From positions 21,275,292-21,339,291 of the forward strand of contig NC_088312.1 of assembly GCF_910592395.1 (NCBI RefSeq): a DNA stretch of 64,000 bases, read 5' to 3'. This DNA is from Lineus longissimus. Its lineage: Eukaryota; Nemertea; Pilidiophora; Heteronemertea; Lineidae. The position numbers and the translations under genes are program-made. Each line of letters begins with the position of its first letter. Position 1 is the stretch's first letter. Shown in pieces: positions 1 to 11,348 of the stretch. The notes beneath the pieces are model-generated. The model did no database searches and was not told where the DNA came from. It worked only from the letters and a program-made list of their open reading frames with translations.

Positions 1-579
1 ACCAACAACATAAAAACAAACACTAGGACCTATTTACTTATATTATTTTAGCACAGCGTCACTCTGTGATAGGACCAAGCTGAAATATAGATAGGAATGC
101 TAGTTTTAAGCGAGATTCTGTGAATATTATTGGCTTGAGACATCTCAGGAGAGGGAGGCATTACAAAATCTGGTTTGTGAGATTCAAAAGTTTGGCCTTC
201 CCTTGCATCAATAATAGCTTACTCCACTAAAGTTGACGTCAAACAATACTACAAGTCATGATGTGACAAAGTTACGTGGCACGTGACGTCATGTGAAATT
301 TATTATCGTCAAAAAGCCAGTACGTGGCCACACCGCTTTGGGCCACCAAAAAGTATTAAAAATTGATCAAATGAACCAGGCAAAGTTTGCGAAGACCTTC
401 GATAAAAGATAAAATGTTGCCCTTCATGTTGGGGGACATGAAGAAATATCGCACACCGATTTTAGGTATCGGAAATAAGGGGTTGAAAGCCTGAAAAAGC
501 TCCATTGAAAAAGAGCCCAGTCCGCTACACAACTCTACTAAAATCAATGTAATCACATGGGCAAGAATTAGCAGCTTAC

Positions 580-2571
580 CTGATCAGCAAGATTGACCAG
601 AGCACCTAATTTTAATAACAAGGCAACCACATCCAGGTGTCCTTGCTGAGATGCACTCATTAATCCCGTAAAACCATCCTGAAGAAGTCAAAAAGTTTCA
701 ATTTGAACTTGAATAACCGTTGATTTATCAAAATGCACATAGGTCCAAGAAACTAACAAACATTTCAAAGTTATCCACAGATAGTGTCAGATATTTTGCC
801 TTGGGTGTTAAGGGTTGACCACACAGGCACCACCTTGACTAGAACTTGAAATCCTAAAGTAATTAGAACTATTTAAAAACATTTTCAAGGGTGGGTGTCT
901 CTGGTGCTCTGACCCCATATCATCATATGTATATGTATATGTATATAGATGTGGTGCTCCTCTCTACTGGAACTTAAGTACCCTTTTTGATTGTAGAGTG
1001 GGATAAAAAAATATGAATTTCGGTAGGACATCTTTAAATGCCCTCCCCAAATATCTTTCAGGCAGATCCACGTTTATGAAAGAAAATTATAACAGTCTTA
1101 CCTGGTTTTGATGATCAATGTCCGCTCCATACTTTAGCAATTCCTTCACCACCTTGAGAAGACCATTCTGTGTGGCAATCATCAGAGCTGTAAATCCACG
1201 CTTGAAAGAAAAAACAAAGTCATTAAAAAAAGAATACCTTTCTTATTTCAAAAACTTTCAGTACAAAAACAACAACTTAGTCATGATATTCTACTAGCAT
1301 TCCTTATCAAACTGCTGGCACCCATAGAAAATGAACTGAAAAATAAAATCTCCAGCATTATTACAGTAGAACCTCTCTTAGCGGATACCTCTCTATTAGG
1401 GACAACCTCTCCACTAAGGACACTATTTTGGTCCCAAATTGGTTGTTTCCATTCAATATGACCTCTCTAATCAGGACATCTCTCTAATAAGGACAGCACT
1501 TTTTAGTCCTGAGGGTGTCTTTATTAGAGAGGTTCTACTGTATATGAGTAACACACAACATGACAGATACTGAAAGTAATTCATAACCTCTCTGGCTGAT
1601 TCACTAGAGAAATGGAAAATGTCAGTCACAGGATTCTTCATATTTAAAAAATAACAATGCAAAGGGCTACTTTACCTTCTCTCGGTGATTGACATTTGCA
1701 CCGTGCTTTATCAACCTATCCACCACACCTAGGTGATCATTCTGGACAGCTAACAGCAATGCCGTGAACCCAATCTAAAAATGGCAACGAAAGTACATGT
1801 ACATGTAATTCTGATTTTGGACCCTGCGCCTGAAGTGCAATACTTTCTGCCAAATTATCTGGTCAATTTTAGCAATAACACAGAGAAATAGTCAAGTTGA
1901 GAAGGCCATATAGATGAAAGTCAAAGCCTTGTGGTCATCAGTTATGCTGTATAAGTAAAATGCAACATTTTTGTCGGCATTATATTTTTGCGGGTTATGC
2001 GAATAACTCAGATTCGTGAAAATAAATATTGTGAAAAATATTTTTTCAATGAAAAAACTTAAAGGGCCGAATTTACAAAGGGTGTTTAGCTTAAAACAGC
2101 GTTTAATGTCTGAATAGACAGAGTCAGGGCCATGCAGGGTTTCTACATGAAAACCGCATTAGGCCCTGAAACTGATTATGTAGAATTTACACGCGTCTAA
2201 CTCTTAAACACCCTTCGTAAATTCGGCCCAAAGTGTTTGCTCTCAGGATGGTTATTACCTGATCTTGGTGGTTAACCTCAGCACCTAAGCTCAACAATCT
2301 CTCCACGACTGGCTGGCAACCATTCTGAGCAGCTGCCATCAGAGCTGTCAATCCCCGCTGAAATAGAAACTGCACAAGTTACAAATGAGTAACTAACCCA
2401 GAAAGACCGTGTCAGAAGAAAACGCAACGATACCAGTAAATATGACAAGTACGATATTTAAAAGTTCCTCACCCTATTCTCGTAGTTGACCTCGGCACCA
2501 CTCCTAATGTCTTTATTCACCAAATCCAGATTTCCCTTCCCAGCTGCACTCATTAAAGGGGTGAAGTCAAC
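580..2571 (-). CDS. Ankyrin-repeat protein, five internal exons (partial gene)
   Basis: In transcription order the exons are 2571-2473, 2357-2259, 1774-1676, 1200-1102 and 678-580. Each is exactly 99 bp, phase 0 at both ends, flanked by AG and GT, and encodes one ankyrin repeat. Examples are RGLTALMAAAQNG...LLSLGAEVNH and RGFTALMIATQNG...LLKYGADIDH. The first (VDFTPLMSAAGKG) is the most divergent. Ankyrin repeats are protein-interaction scaffolds, so the fold is clear but the partner is not. The gene continues past the left edge with no stop codon in the window, and its start is not securely found. Because every exon is a symmetric module, exon skipping or duplication would add or remove whole repeats without breaking frame. 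Confidence 0.85.
1364..1540. mobile_element. pogo/Tigger-like MITE, copy 1
   Basis: The ends are CAGTAGAACCTCTCT and AGAGGTTCTACTG, flanked by TA on both sides, as expected for Tc1/mariner-pogo non-autonomous elements. The interior has the family phrase 'ttttggtcccaaattggttgtttcc'-like tract and 'gggtgtc'. It lies in an ankyrin-gene intron and is the best preserved copy of the family in the window. Confidence 0.8.
2064..2229. mobile_element. Inverted-repeat MITE
   Basis: GGGCCGAATTTACAAAGGGT at the left is mirrored by ACCCTTCGTAAATTCGGCCC at the right, with 3 bp AAA on either side. In an ankyrin-gene intron. Confidence 0.65.
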
Positions 2572-3098
2572 CTGAACAAAAAGAAGATCAAGGCCGTATT
2601 AAGCAGGGGGCAACTGCCACTCCAGACATCGCCAATAAATCTGTTTTTCATGGAGATTGAGTCCCTATTCCCTATTCCAAAGGTGGTGTTCTGCCCCCCC
2701 CCTCCGTCGCCCGGACCAAAAAGTAAAATACGACCCTGAAGATTCTTAGGAAAATAGGCGTACTGATTAAAAGGACTTAACACTGCACTAGCAGGCCTCT
2801 GCACTAAGATCGCGACAGGGATTTGTAGGGTTAAATGTCGGCCCAAACCCTAGAGCCCAAAAGTTTGGCCTGGAATAAGAGCTCCATCTGAAGATCCGAT
2901 GAAGAAATACTCCGCCCATCAGGGTGAGGGACGAGTGTCATTACGGTTAGGCATTAATTGTGTTTATTGACCTTGTGACTCCGTCTTCAGGCAGAGGATG
3001 GTACATCGCAATTCAAAGGAAAAAAACAGCTCAATGATACCTCAACCTTTTGATTGGGTTTATGATATGAAAAAGATTTCTCACCTCAAGTTTTTTAC

Positions 3099-3302
3099 CT
3101 GTATCCGAAACATATTCTACACCATTTGTATTGTTCGTGAAGAAGTTGTGATTGTTAATTATCTTTTGATTGACTGTCATTTCCTCACAGTGGATATTTT
3201 GAAAATTCCCCGTTCCTCTGTCAGAAGTGTTTTGGTTGATGGTGGTGGATGGGGGACCCCTTCGTACTGGAGGTATCGGAGGGACTCCATCGCAGCTTTT
3301 AC
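3099..3302 (-). CDS. Possible upstream exon of the ankyrin gene
   Basis: A 204-bp stretch is open in one frame between an acceptor (tttttcag) and a donor (ACAG|gtaaaa). It encodes 67 residues, Asn/Thr-rich, including GVPPIPPVRRGPPSTT and CEEMTVNQKIINNHNFF. It is phase 1 at both ends. Spliced directly to the exon at 2571 it would give an immediate stop, so an unseen exon must intervene or the two are unrelated. No family recognised. Confidence 0.3.
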
Positions 3303-3513
3303 CTGAAAAATATCATTAGATAAGGATCAGCAATAAGGGCAATCAATTTTGAAACATAAGAGAAGCTTATCATCAGGAAAAATTATCAAAAGCTTATCAT
3401 CAGGAAAACAGAAAACCTAGTAGTAGGCCTACGGTGTATCGGGAAAGGTTAAACACTTATCTTCAGGAAAAGTGAACCTTATCATCAGGAAAACTGAAGC
3501 TTATATATAAATA

Positions 3514-3690
3514 CAGTGGAACCTCCCTAGCAGTCACCTCTCTATTAAGGACAACCTTTCTATTAAGGACACTAGTTTTGGTCCCAAATTGGTTGTTTCC
3601 ATTCAATTTGACCTCTCTAATCAGGACACCTCTATATTAAGGACAGCATTTGTCAGTCTCGAGGGTGTCCTTAATAAAGAGGTTCTAGTG
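3514..3690. mobile_element. pogo/Tigger-like MITE, copy 2
   Basis: Same family as 1364-1540: left end CAGTGGAACCTCCC, right end AGAGGTTCTAGTG, flanked by TA on both sides. Confidence 0.75.
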
Positions 3691-3983
3691 TATTTTCAGA
3701 AAAACAGCACTAGGAATAGATGACACTACCAGTGAGGGGGATCAATCATGAGAATAACTATCAGCAAGGGATGACTCTTTCAGCAATGAAAGGAGCATGA
3801 AAATGGACAGAACCATAGGGCCAACTCCTTGCACAGTGATAGTAGTGTGATGAGGCTTAATGGTGCTTGAATATTATCGCTGCTTTGGTTGGAGCATAGG
3901 CCGCTAATTAGCATTCAGGGGCCTATGGTTGGAGAATGACACAGAACAGGACACGTCCAATGCAATAATCTACTTCAATGTAC

Positions 3984-4198
3984 TTAAAGGGGGACTATAG
4001 GCAGGCCGGAACAGAGGGGCTAATTTGGCCATCTCAGTTGACTAATATACACAGTAAAGGGCCCTGGGTCATGTCAGATTCAGCACTAAATATATTACTC
4101 GTACAAGCGTGAATCATTTCGACGTACTGTGAGATTTGAGAGACCCCTACTGGCCACTTTGTGTAACTTTATCTTGCCAGCCTATATTGTCCCTTTAA
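3984..4198. mobile_element. TTAA-flanked MITE (piggyBac-like target site)
   Basis: The ends are inverted copies, AAGGGGGACTATAGGCAGGC and, read from the right, AAGGGACAATATAGGCTGGC. TTAA is present at both borders, which is the piggyBac superfamily target site. Confidence 0.6.
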
Positions 4199-4329
4199 AA
4201 CCATGACAGTAAATCAAAGATGTTAATTCCGATACTCAAAATCTTCTGTCACAAGAAATGGTAAACCACCAACGCCACTTACCCGACTGCATATCCGTAA
4301 CTTACTACCTAGGACACGTGGAAGCTGAA

Positions 4330-4554
4330 ATGGATAATTCCCGCCAAAAAGAGGATGGGCAAGGCGAGGGGGACGTCTCAAAACACAATGGTGGGTATAC
4401 TCCTATGTTCGATGCTGCAGATCGAAGCAGATCGAAACGAGTGCCCAGTCTGCATGGCCGGAGACGAATAAATATATTAGACTCCAATATTATGAACTCA
4501 CTAAGTTCTTGGGTGGTTTTCCTTTTGATCGCATTCGGCGCTTTGAGAATTCTG
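4330..4554 (+). CDS. Possible first exon of a small membrane protein
   Basis: An ATG in good context (GAAATGG) opens 75 codons ending at a strong donor (TTCTG|gtaagg), phase 0. The product is polar and basic over residues 1-55. It ends in one hydrophobic segment (LSSWVVFLLIAFGALRIL), as in a signal-anchor or tail-anchored protein. If unspliced it stops three codons later. No later exon was found on this strand before the repeats at 5.1 kb, so this may be chance. Confidence 0.22.
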
Positions 4555-4927
4555 GTAAGGTAGATCAGCGCCTCTAGGGTCAAGATTGGAACTAACTGAT
4601 GGAAGTAGGCCAAACATGTTTTTCCGCTCTTTTCATGTCTGATTGTTCGCTGACATCACGGCTATAATTATCAGGCTATATTTATGCATCAGTGGCAGGA
4701 TGTCCTTCCAAATCAAATAATTGATTGATGTAAATTTAAATAGTTTTTGAAATCGCTGATAAATGATCGAGATATTAATTGCAAGCTAGTGTCGATAACA
4801 GCAGCGGAAATAAAAACGTGGAAAAGATTATCCTTCATTGGAAGATTGAATGCATTCAGGGAGAATGGGGCCCCCTGCAGTGTAAAATTGATACAACCGA
4901 CCTGTAGCAGCACAGACGTTTAACAAA

Positions 4928-5001
4928 GAGCTTGCCCGAAAGTTGTGTGCGCAGGACCTCTCGCATTCAAAGCGAGAATCGTACCACTAGACCCACGAGC
5001 C
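4928..5001 (-). pseudogene. tRNA-Pro-like relic
   Basis: Read on the minus strand, the 5' half follows tRNA-Pro: acceptor strand GGCTCGT, a D-arm with GGTCTAGTGGTA, and an anticodon stem CTCGC/GCGAG. The 7-nt loop TTTGAAT would give anticodon TGA instead of a proline triplet. The T-arm and 3' acceptor strand no longer pair. It is either a dead tRNA copy or the head of a tRNA-derived SINE. Confidence 0.45.
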
Positions 5002-5127
5002 AATCTATCAGCAACTATTGTTACTGTTGCATTAATACAACAAGTGGCACCACAGACGATTGACCGGACATACAAATGTTAGTTAAGCCCATATTTCGTA
5101 TGTTTGAGGTGGTAATCGGAGTATAAT

Positions 5128-5263
5128 GGACTTCATGGAAGAACTACGCCATCGCCATCTTCAGGACAACATAGGAACTGAAAAGACCAAACGGTATTTT
5201 CACGGTATTTTCAGTTCCTACCTTGCCCTGAAGATGGCGATGGCGTAGTTCTTCCATGAAGTC
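5128..5263. mobile_element. Fold-back element, copy 1
   Basis: GACTTCATGGAAGAACTACG...ATCTTCAGG is mirrored by CCTGAAGAT...AGTTCTTCCATGAAGTC around an inner duplicated tract (acggtattttc). A second copy follows at 5457-5580. Confidence 0.7.
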
Positions 5264-5456
5264 GCTGAGACTATCTGACTATCCCTATCTGACTATTCCA
5301 CAAGTGTTAGATCTCAAAGAGAGAACAAGGAGCGCAACAGTTGTAGCACCAAGGTAGCTGCCAAGGAGAGCTTAACAAATGTAACACCTGAGACAGCCAT
5401 TGCCCCAACTGAACCATCCATGAATCCCCCTCTGATCTGGTTATCGGAGTCTCATG

Positions 5457-5580
5457 GACTTCATGAAAGAACTACGCCATCGCCATCTTCAGGGCAAGGG
5501 AAGAACTGAAAAGACCAAACGGTATTTTCACGTTATTTTCAGTTCCTACCTTGCCCTGAAGATGGCGATGGCGTAGTTCT
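5457..5580. mobile_element. Fold-back element, copy 2
   Basis: Nearly identical to 5128-5263, including upstream context (ggt-atcggagt). The outermost right arm is lost. The shared flank suggests local duplication, not two independent insertions. Confidence 0.65.
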
Positions 5581-6047
5581 ACTAAAGTGCTACTCTAGGC
5601 TATGGAATGGTCAGATCTAGGGCGGATGCAGTCTCAAGTGCTCTGATTGAGAAACTCCTTGAAAGCTTCATCGTATTGTCCTTGTCCTCTTTGTATCAGC
5701 TATTCTAGTGGGACAACACTATTCCAGATCCAGGGACAACACGCAAGTGAGGACAGTCTCCTCCAAGGCAGGCGTCTTTCCTGAAGATAGGCCAACCTGT
5801 CTCCTATATAAGAGAGCACAATTTCCACCAGGTGTGGCCCTTCCAAGTCTTTTTAAACATTAGCAACACAGAATAGCAGGAATTCAATGAACTGGTGGAA
5901 CCAGACACATGAATTCTGGACCGGATTATTGGTGTCAATATTGGCCCTACACAACTAGGACGTATAAATAAGTGCTGACTCGGCAAAAAATTCAATTCCC
6001 ATCTGATATAAAACAACAAAACGTGAAAACATTGTTGAATGAGTAAA

Positions 6048-6053
6048 TTTATT
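6048..6053 (-). terminator. Poly(A) signal AATAAA for exon ZF-28
   Basis: Canonical hexamer on the minus strand, about 140 nt beyond the ZF-28 stop codon. It is the last signal of the locus. Confidence 0.55.
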
Positions 6054-6191
6054 TTGAACAAAAAGCAATTCATAAATGCTGAATCTGCTTTAACTCGAGA
6101 CACTCTTGGTTTTTTAAAAATGAAAATTATTGATTTGTTTCCTGCTTTAGAGTGGGAGTGAGGTCTGGACTCTGCATGCAATTGTCCCTAA

Positions 6192-6422
6192 TCACATATT
6201 CTGCTCCAAACTGTGCACTAAGGCATGTCTCTTCAAATGATGCAGATGCTTAAACCCTCTGTGACAGACTTCGCACGAAAACGGTCTCTCATCGGTATGT
6301 CTGCGCATGTGGGACCTCAGATGGGAGGGGCTCTGGAATGGCTGGTGACAGACCTCGCACATGTGGCCTATGCTCCGCTCAGACCCTGGGAGGTCAGGCA
6401 CTCCGCATGGCTGTGGAAGACC
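6192..6422 (-). CDS. Alternative terminal exon ZF-28 (two fingers, last of array)
   Basis: Opens tcatttcag|GGTCTT, phase 0, 76 residues. CEVC with helix QSPSHLRSH, HTDERPF linker, CEVC with helix KHLHHLKRH. The most distal finger exon, about 25.8 kb from common exon 2. Confidence 0.8.
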   Translation of the reverse strand, partial: GLPQPCGVPDLPGSERSIGHMCEVCHQPFQSPSHLRSHMRRHTDERPFSCEVCHRGFKHLHHLKRHALVHSLEQNM

Positions 6423-6593
6423 CTGAAATGATAAGAGAATATGAACACAGGTTAGAGAAATCCCTATAAATATACCAAGGCCAAATTTCTCTTTTGTGGT
6501 GACTCCACCGGATTTGTGACTATCCTAGAAAAGGTTGTGACTAGGACACAGCACTCCTCCTAAAAGAGGATGTGACACGTATGACAATGGGTG

Positions 6594-6701
6594 ATATGAA
6601 TAAAGACTAGCAAATGCTTTTACTTCAATTTTGTAGAGAAAGGCCAAGTGTAAATGTACATGGAGTTTTAGATAAAAGCATTTGCTAGTCTTTATTCATA
6701 T
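6594..6701. mobile_element. Hairpin MITE carrying AATAAA
   Basis: ATATGAATAAAGACTAGC at the left is mirrored by GCTAGTCTTTATTCATAT at the right. On the minus strand its AATAAA (6691-6696) lies about 350 nt after the stop codon of ZF-27. Confidence 0.65.
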
Positions 6702-7046
6702 GGCCCAATAACTGGGAGTAAGGGACAGGAGAAGTAATCATGGCAAACCTGTTCCAAATGTGTTTTATCGTGTAAATGATGTACTGACTGTAGGCCCAGA
6801 CCACTGGAAATGAGAGATGAAATCAAACGACTTAATGTCATAACATTACAAGAACCTCCTCTGCTTTGGGAGCAAAAAAGTCACAGGCCAAGATCGAGGG
6901 TGGTGAATTCTTGATTGAAAAGTTCTTGATTTGAAAGTTGATAATTTCTATTAATAAGAAGCAAGATTTCTATCAGAAAGTAGATGAGGTAGATGATTTC
7001 GATTAGAGAGAGAGAGACTTCCAATAGAAAAGCAGGAGGTTTACTT

Positions 7047-7292
7047 TCAAAAGTTTGGTTGATATCCTTGGAGTGTCCCATGGAGGTGGCTAAGTGAATG
7101 TCTTTTGAGATGCTGCTGCTGTCTAAACCTCTTGTGACAGACTCCACACACGAATGGACGTTCATCAGTGTGTGTACGCATGTGTACACGGAGATGGGAC
7201 GGGCTTTGGAACTGCCTGGAGCATATGTCACAGAAGGGCAAGTTTGTCTTTTCAGTGGATGTGTGAGATTGGCGAGCAGACAGCAGCAAGCC
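7047..7292 (-). CDS. Alternative terminal exon ZF-27 (two fingers)
   Basis: Opens ttcttccag|GGCTTG, phase 0, 81 residues. CDIC with helix QSPSHLRVH, HTDERPF linker, CGVC with helix RQQQHLKRH. Sister of ZF-28. Confidence 0.8.
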   Translation of the reverse strand, partial: GLLLSARQSHTSTEKTNLPFCDICSRQFQSPSHLRVHMRTHTDERPFVCGVCHKRFRQQQHLKRHSLSHLHGTLQGYQPNF

Positions 7293-7462
7293 CTGGAAGA
7301 AGAAGAGATTAGGTTTAGCGTTGGGGGTTTAGTGGTGGCTGTTAATGCTCAAGGCTGCTCTCACCTAAGGAGATACAAGGACAAAATTGTAGCAAGGCAA
7401 CACAGGTGACACCCTTTAACCCGATTAGCGTACCGATTTTAAAATCCAGACACGTTTTCAGC

Positions 7463-7771
7463 CTACAGCATTCCATATATCTTCCTATGCTTATTCATAA
7501 AGTACTTATTAAAGGACTGTTTGCCACATGTCTCGCACGTCTCCGGTTTGCCTTCTTTATGTATCTGAGCAATGTGAATCTGGAGATGGCCGTTCTGGCG
7601 GAATCGGTCACCGCAGCGGTCGCACTTGAATGGTTTTTCTCCAGTGTGAATCATCATGTGCCGCCTGAGATCGGTCGACGATGAGAAAATCTTGTTACAG
7701 AACGAGCAAACTTTCACGGTGAATTCGTCGCTGCCGATTTGAACTTTTGAAGTCATACGCGGGGTGCCCAT
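7463..7771 (-). CDS. Alternative terminal exon ZF-26 (two fingers plus a relic)
   Basis: Opens atcattgcag|ATGGGC, phase 0, 102 residues. CSFC with helix [13 protein letters not shown] with helix RQNGHLQIH; then CETC...[10 protein letters not shown], a third finger lacking its final His. Confidence 0.8.
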   Translation of the reverse strand: MGTPRMTSKVQIGSDEFTVKVCSFCNKIFSSSTDLRRHMMIHTGEKPFKCDRCGDRFRQNGHLQIHIAQIHKEGKPETCETCGKQSFNKYFMNKHRKIYGML

Positions 7772-7909
7772 CTGCAATGATACCAATTGAAACGTCATGA
7801 ACAGATTTAAGGGCGAATAATGGCAAGGTGGGGAACTATGTTTAGGGGTCCATGTTGTGTAATTGTGCTGTTCTAAGCTGGTTCAACTGTTGGGATGAAG
7901 AGAGAGACA

Positions 7910-8345
7910 ATTCTGGTCTCACTGCAGTCTTCAACTTCAAAACAGAGGTCCAACGGCCGTCTTCAACTGCACAATATAGGTCTCACTACACAACAATGGC
8001 AACAGTGCAGTCTTCGACTTCACAACAGTAGTCTCTCTGCAGTCTTAACTCCACAACAGTGGTCTCTCTTCGACTGCAAAACTGGTCTCAAGGTAGTCTC
8101 GACTGCCCAACAGTGGTCTCACTGCAGTCTTCAACTGCAAAAAAATGGTCTCACTGCAGTCTTTAACTGCAATACAGTGGTTTCACTGCAGTCTTTATCC
8201 ACACAACAGTCATCTCACTGCAGTCTTCAACTGCACAACATGGGTCTCTGCAGTCGACAACTGCAAAACAGTGGTCTCACTGCATTCTTAACAACACAAC
8301 AGTGGCTTCATTCCAGGCTTCAACTGCATACCAGTAATCAACAAT
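7910..8345. repeat. Minisatellite, about 33 bp
   Basis: Repeats of 'cagtggtctcactgcagtct' plus 'tcaactgcacaa', period about 32-33 bp, 12-13 imperfect copies, between ZF-26 and ZF-25. The 150-codon plus-strand ORF here is a by-product of the period. Confidence 0.75.
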
Positions 8346-8752
8346 AGTGTCCCTGCACTACAGGCAACAAGAGGTCTCGCAGTATACCCCAGGATACAAG
8401 TGATGTGGGTCACATACATCGTGAATTAACTGGATAGTTGGGAGTCACGTTACTGTATCAACATCAATATCAGTGGTCTCACAGTTGCGAGTCTGATCAC
8501 CAAATATCCTGTTTCCTTCGGACAGGTCCAACACGAACAGAAGCAAGTCATTTTATAACAAAGTGTACAAAAATGTTTCTTTATTCATTATATTATAATC
8601 ATCTTCAATTAAATATCCCAGAAAGCGTTCTGCCAGATTAATATCAATCACAAGTTTTTTCTGTTCAAATAATTAACACGTTAGCAGATTGAAATAAACA
8701 TCGAACTAAAGAGAACTGATAGCACTGCTATTAAATAGCACTGCTATCAAAT

Positions 8753-8925
8753 CAGTGGAACCACCCTTACCAGACACCTCTGTAAGCAGTGCACCCTCTC
8801 TATTAGGAACAGTAATTTTGGTCCAAAATAGGTCGTTTTGCTACAATTTAACCTATGTAATCAGGACACCTCTCTATTAAGCATTTATCATTCCCAATGG
8901 TGTCCTTAATAGAGAGATTCTACAA
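8753..8925. mobile_element. pogo/Tigger-like MITE, copy 3 (diverged)
   Basis: Left end CAGTGGAACCACCC, decayed right end AGAGATTCTACAA. Lies between zinc-finger exons ZF-25 and ZF-26. Confidence 0.65.
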
Positions 8926-9131
8926 TATATGGTGAAGAAGATAATAAGCAAAGCATCTGGCATAAAAATGCAACACTGAACATTCAAAAGGGGTTACCCC
9001 TGCAATAAAACTGGACAAGAGTGAAAATCAAACAATTTGGATTCGATGCACCCAACACAAATTTGACTTTTGGTCAAAAAGCGATGTCTTTTCTTAAAAC
9101 AAGTGACGGTCAGTCCCAGTGCAACTTTTTT

Positions 9132-9458
9132 CTACAATAGCTGGAGTTTGTCCGCATGATTTTTCACGCAATGCCAATTCAGATGCGACTTTTGATTAAA
9201 CCTATGATCACAGTAGCGACACCTATAAGGTTTCTCTCCTGTGTGGATACGAATGTGTCGCTCCAACTCGGCCGGGCGCCGGAACCCGCGCCCGCAGTGT
9301 GGGCACGCATGGCGCTTGGGGTACGGCTTACGTTCTCCCGATCCGAAAGACTGGTGCAGATTTGAAGACGGGAGGGACTCGGTCTGGAAGCTATGCGTTC
9401 CAGTACTTTGTTGACGATGACCATGCTTAGACTGAGAGGACTGTGTAGATATTTGATA
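9132..9458 (-). CDS. Alternative terminal exon ZF-25 (two fingers)
   Basis: Opens atcgttccag|TATCAA, phase 0, 108 residues. A Ser/Gln/His-rich leader, then CPHC with helix RRPAELERH and CRYC with helix [15 protein letters not shown] on the minus strand at 8585-8580 marks a likely 3' end. Confidence 0.8.
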   Translation of the reverse strand, partial: YQISTQSSQSKHGHRQQSTGTHSFQTESLPSSNLHQSFGSGERKPYPKRHACPHCGRGFRRPAELERHIRIHTGEKPYRCRYCDHRFNQKSHLNWHCVKNHADKLQLL

Positions 9459-10056
9459 CTGGAACGATATAATGATTAAAGGGAATAAGTTGACCAAATG
9501 AAACCATCACAAGATTTGATTGAGAAACCTCGCAGTATGTACTTCCTTCCAAGTTCCATGCTTAATAACCTTTGTGGCTTGGGCTATTCAGAGAGAATAT
9601 TAGTATGTATGATTTACCAACTGCTAATATATCACAGTCTTCATTCTAGGTTTTTCTATCCAAAACAGTTCGACATCAAAACAGCAGCGAGCAAAAATTT
9701 TAAATTGACTGTAAGGAACACATTGCAGAACTACATGTATTAGCATTGAGAGGATTTCCTTCATGGTCTTTTCAATGACACACACTGAAGAAAATGCAAA
9801 GACTGACCATGAACCAGCTCTACGGTAAATGTAGCTCTACGGTAAATGTAACTCTACGGTAAAGGTATTAGCAGAGCTGCCAACCTTCCGTGAGGGCTCT
9901 CGGGAACTGTTTCCAAAAATACCTCTTCTTCAGTACTATTGACAAAAACATCAGTACCTTGAAGGAAATTTTGGGTTTCCTTCAGTACTATTTTACAATT
10001 TTCGAAAAAAATTTCAGGACTAAATGCTGAAAATACTGAAGGGTAGCAGCCATGTG

Positions 10057-10359
10057 TTAGTCGGCATCAAAGATTAAATGATTCCTAGCATAGTGATTCC
10101 TCAGTTGTCCTTTTTGTGCAAACGCTTTCCCGCACTGAGAACATTCATATGGTTTCTCTCCTGTATGAATACGTATGTGACGAGCGAGCTCCGTCGGTCG
10201 CATAAACGCATGGTCACAAAACGAACAAACATGGCGTCTCGGCCGAAACTTTTGCTGTAATGGCTTGGGTCGATCGCGGAGATACTGCTTCACACTCAGC
10301 AGACCACCTAGTAAACTGGTTGGCTCCCTATCTGTGGCGTTCATATCAGGTTGGTGGTA
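10057..10359 (-). CDS. Alternative terminal exon ZF-24 (two fingers)
   Basis: Opens catcttgcag|TACCAC, phase 0, 100 residues. CSFC with helix [13 protein letters not shown] with helix AQKGQLRNH; preceded by a basic patch (KFRPRRH). Confidence 0.8.
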   Translation of the reverse strand, partial: YHQPDMNATDREPTSLLGGLLSVKQYLRDRPKPLQQKFRPRRHVCSFCDHAFMRPTELARHIRIHTGEKPYECSQCGKAFAQKGQLRNHYARNHLIFDAD

Positions 10360-10988
10360 CTGCAAGATGAAGAGTAGGAACAATCAGGGAGGAGTAATCA
10401 AATGAACCGGTCAAAACTGGTCGGTATAGTCTAACACTGGAATCATTATCCGTACACTCTTGATGAAACAACCATTTGCCCATTCCTGAAAAGAAATCCA
10501 CAAAATCGCTCCAAAATTGTGCCTTGCATGGCCCGAATGCTCCAGGATTGCAGAATATGATTTCAATTCAAACAAAAACCTTTTCTGACAACTGTGGCAG
10601 GCAAATTGTGCTCTGAAAGCCATTGGCTAAAATCACAGATCGTGTTGGTGAATCAAACACCCAACCGCCAATGAAAAAATAATGATCTGACACTAAAAGA
10701 GTAATTCCCTGTAGCAGCAGCCACCAGGGCAAACCTACTTTCGACTCCAGCAAATATCTGGCATTTAAAATTACGTGCTAAAATGGTTGAAGAGCATCTA
10801 AAGAAACTCAAATAGTTTTCCCATGGAGGCGACTGGAGCGGGAAAGGCTTGGGTGGAAACAGGCCTTGAAACAAAATCCTTAATCTAAACCCAATGATCC
10901 ACCGAAGTTCACAACCAAGTGGTAACATTTCACTTATCAGTTGTTCCAAAGAAGATGAGATAGGCCTACTGTACTCTTGAAACATCCG

Positions 10989-11348
10989 CTAATTGGGTAA
11001 CAGACAAGGCACACCTGAGTCATCAAGAAACATATGGTGGACTGTGATCATGTGTCTTTTGAGAGATGATTTAACAGAGAATTTCAAATCACATTGGCCA
11101 CATGGAAATGGCTTGTAGCCAGTATGGGAGCGTGTATGTCTTTCCAATTCAGCGGGGCGAACGAAGGCCCGATCACAAACAGTGCAATGAAATCGCCTCG
11201 TCTGTCTTCTTGTGAAACTGATAAGTCCCGGTGGCCGTTTGTCAGTGACGGTCGGGGTGTCCCTTGTCGTCCAGCTGTAGTCCTTGAGTCCACCATTCCA
11301 CGGCAAAGAGTTATCAAGACAAAGTTGTCCATCGCCGTGAAACAAGGT
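10989..11348 (-). CDS. Alternative terminal exon ZF-23 (two fingers)
   Basis: Opens taattccag|ACCTTG, phase 0, 119 residues. CTVC with helix [16 protein letters not shown] linker, CGQC with helix SVKSSLKRH. Confidence 0.8.
   Translation of the reverse strand, partial: TLFHGDGQLCLDNSLPWNGGLKDYSWTTRDTPTVTDKRPPGLISFTRRQTRRFHCTVCDRAFVRPAELERHTRSHTGYKPFPCGQCDLKFSVKSSLKRHMITVHHMFLDDSGVPCLLPN

Noticed and set aside
7895-8347. 150-codon plus-strand ORF
   Set aside because: It lies on the 33-bp minisatellite and has no recognisable domain.
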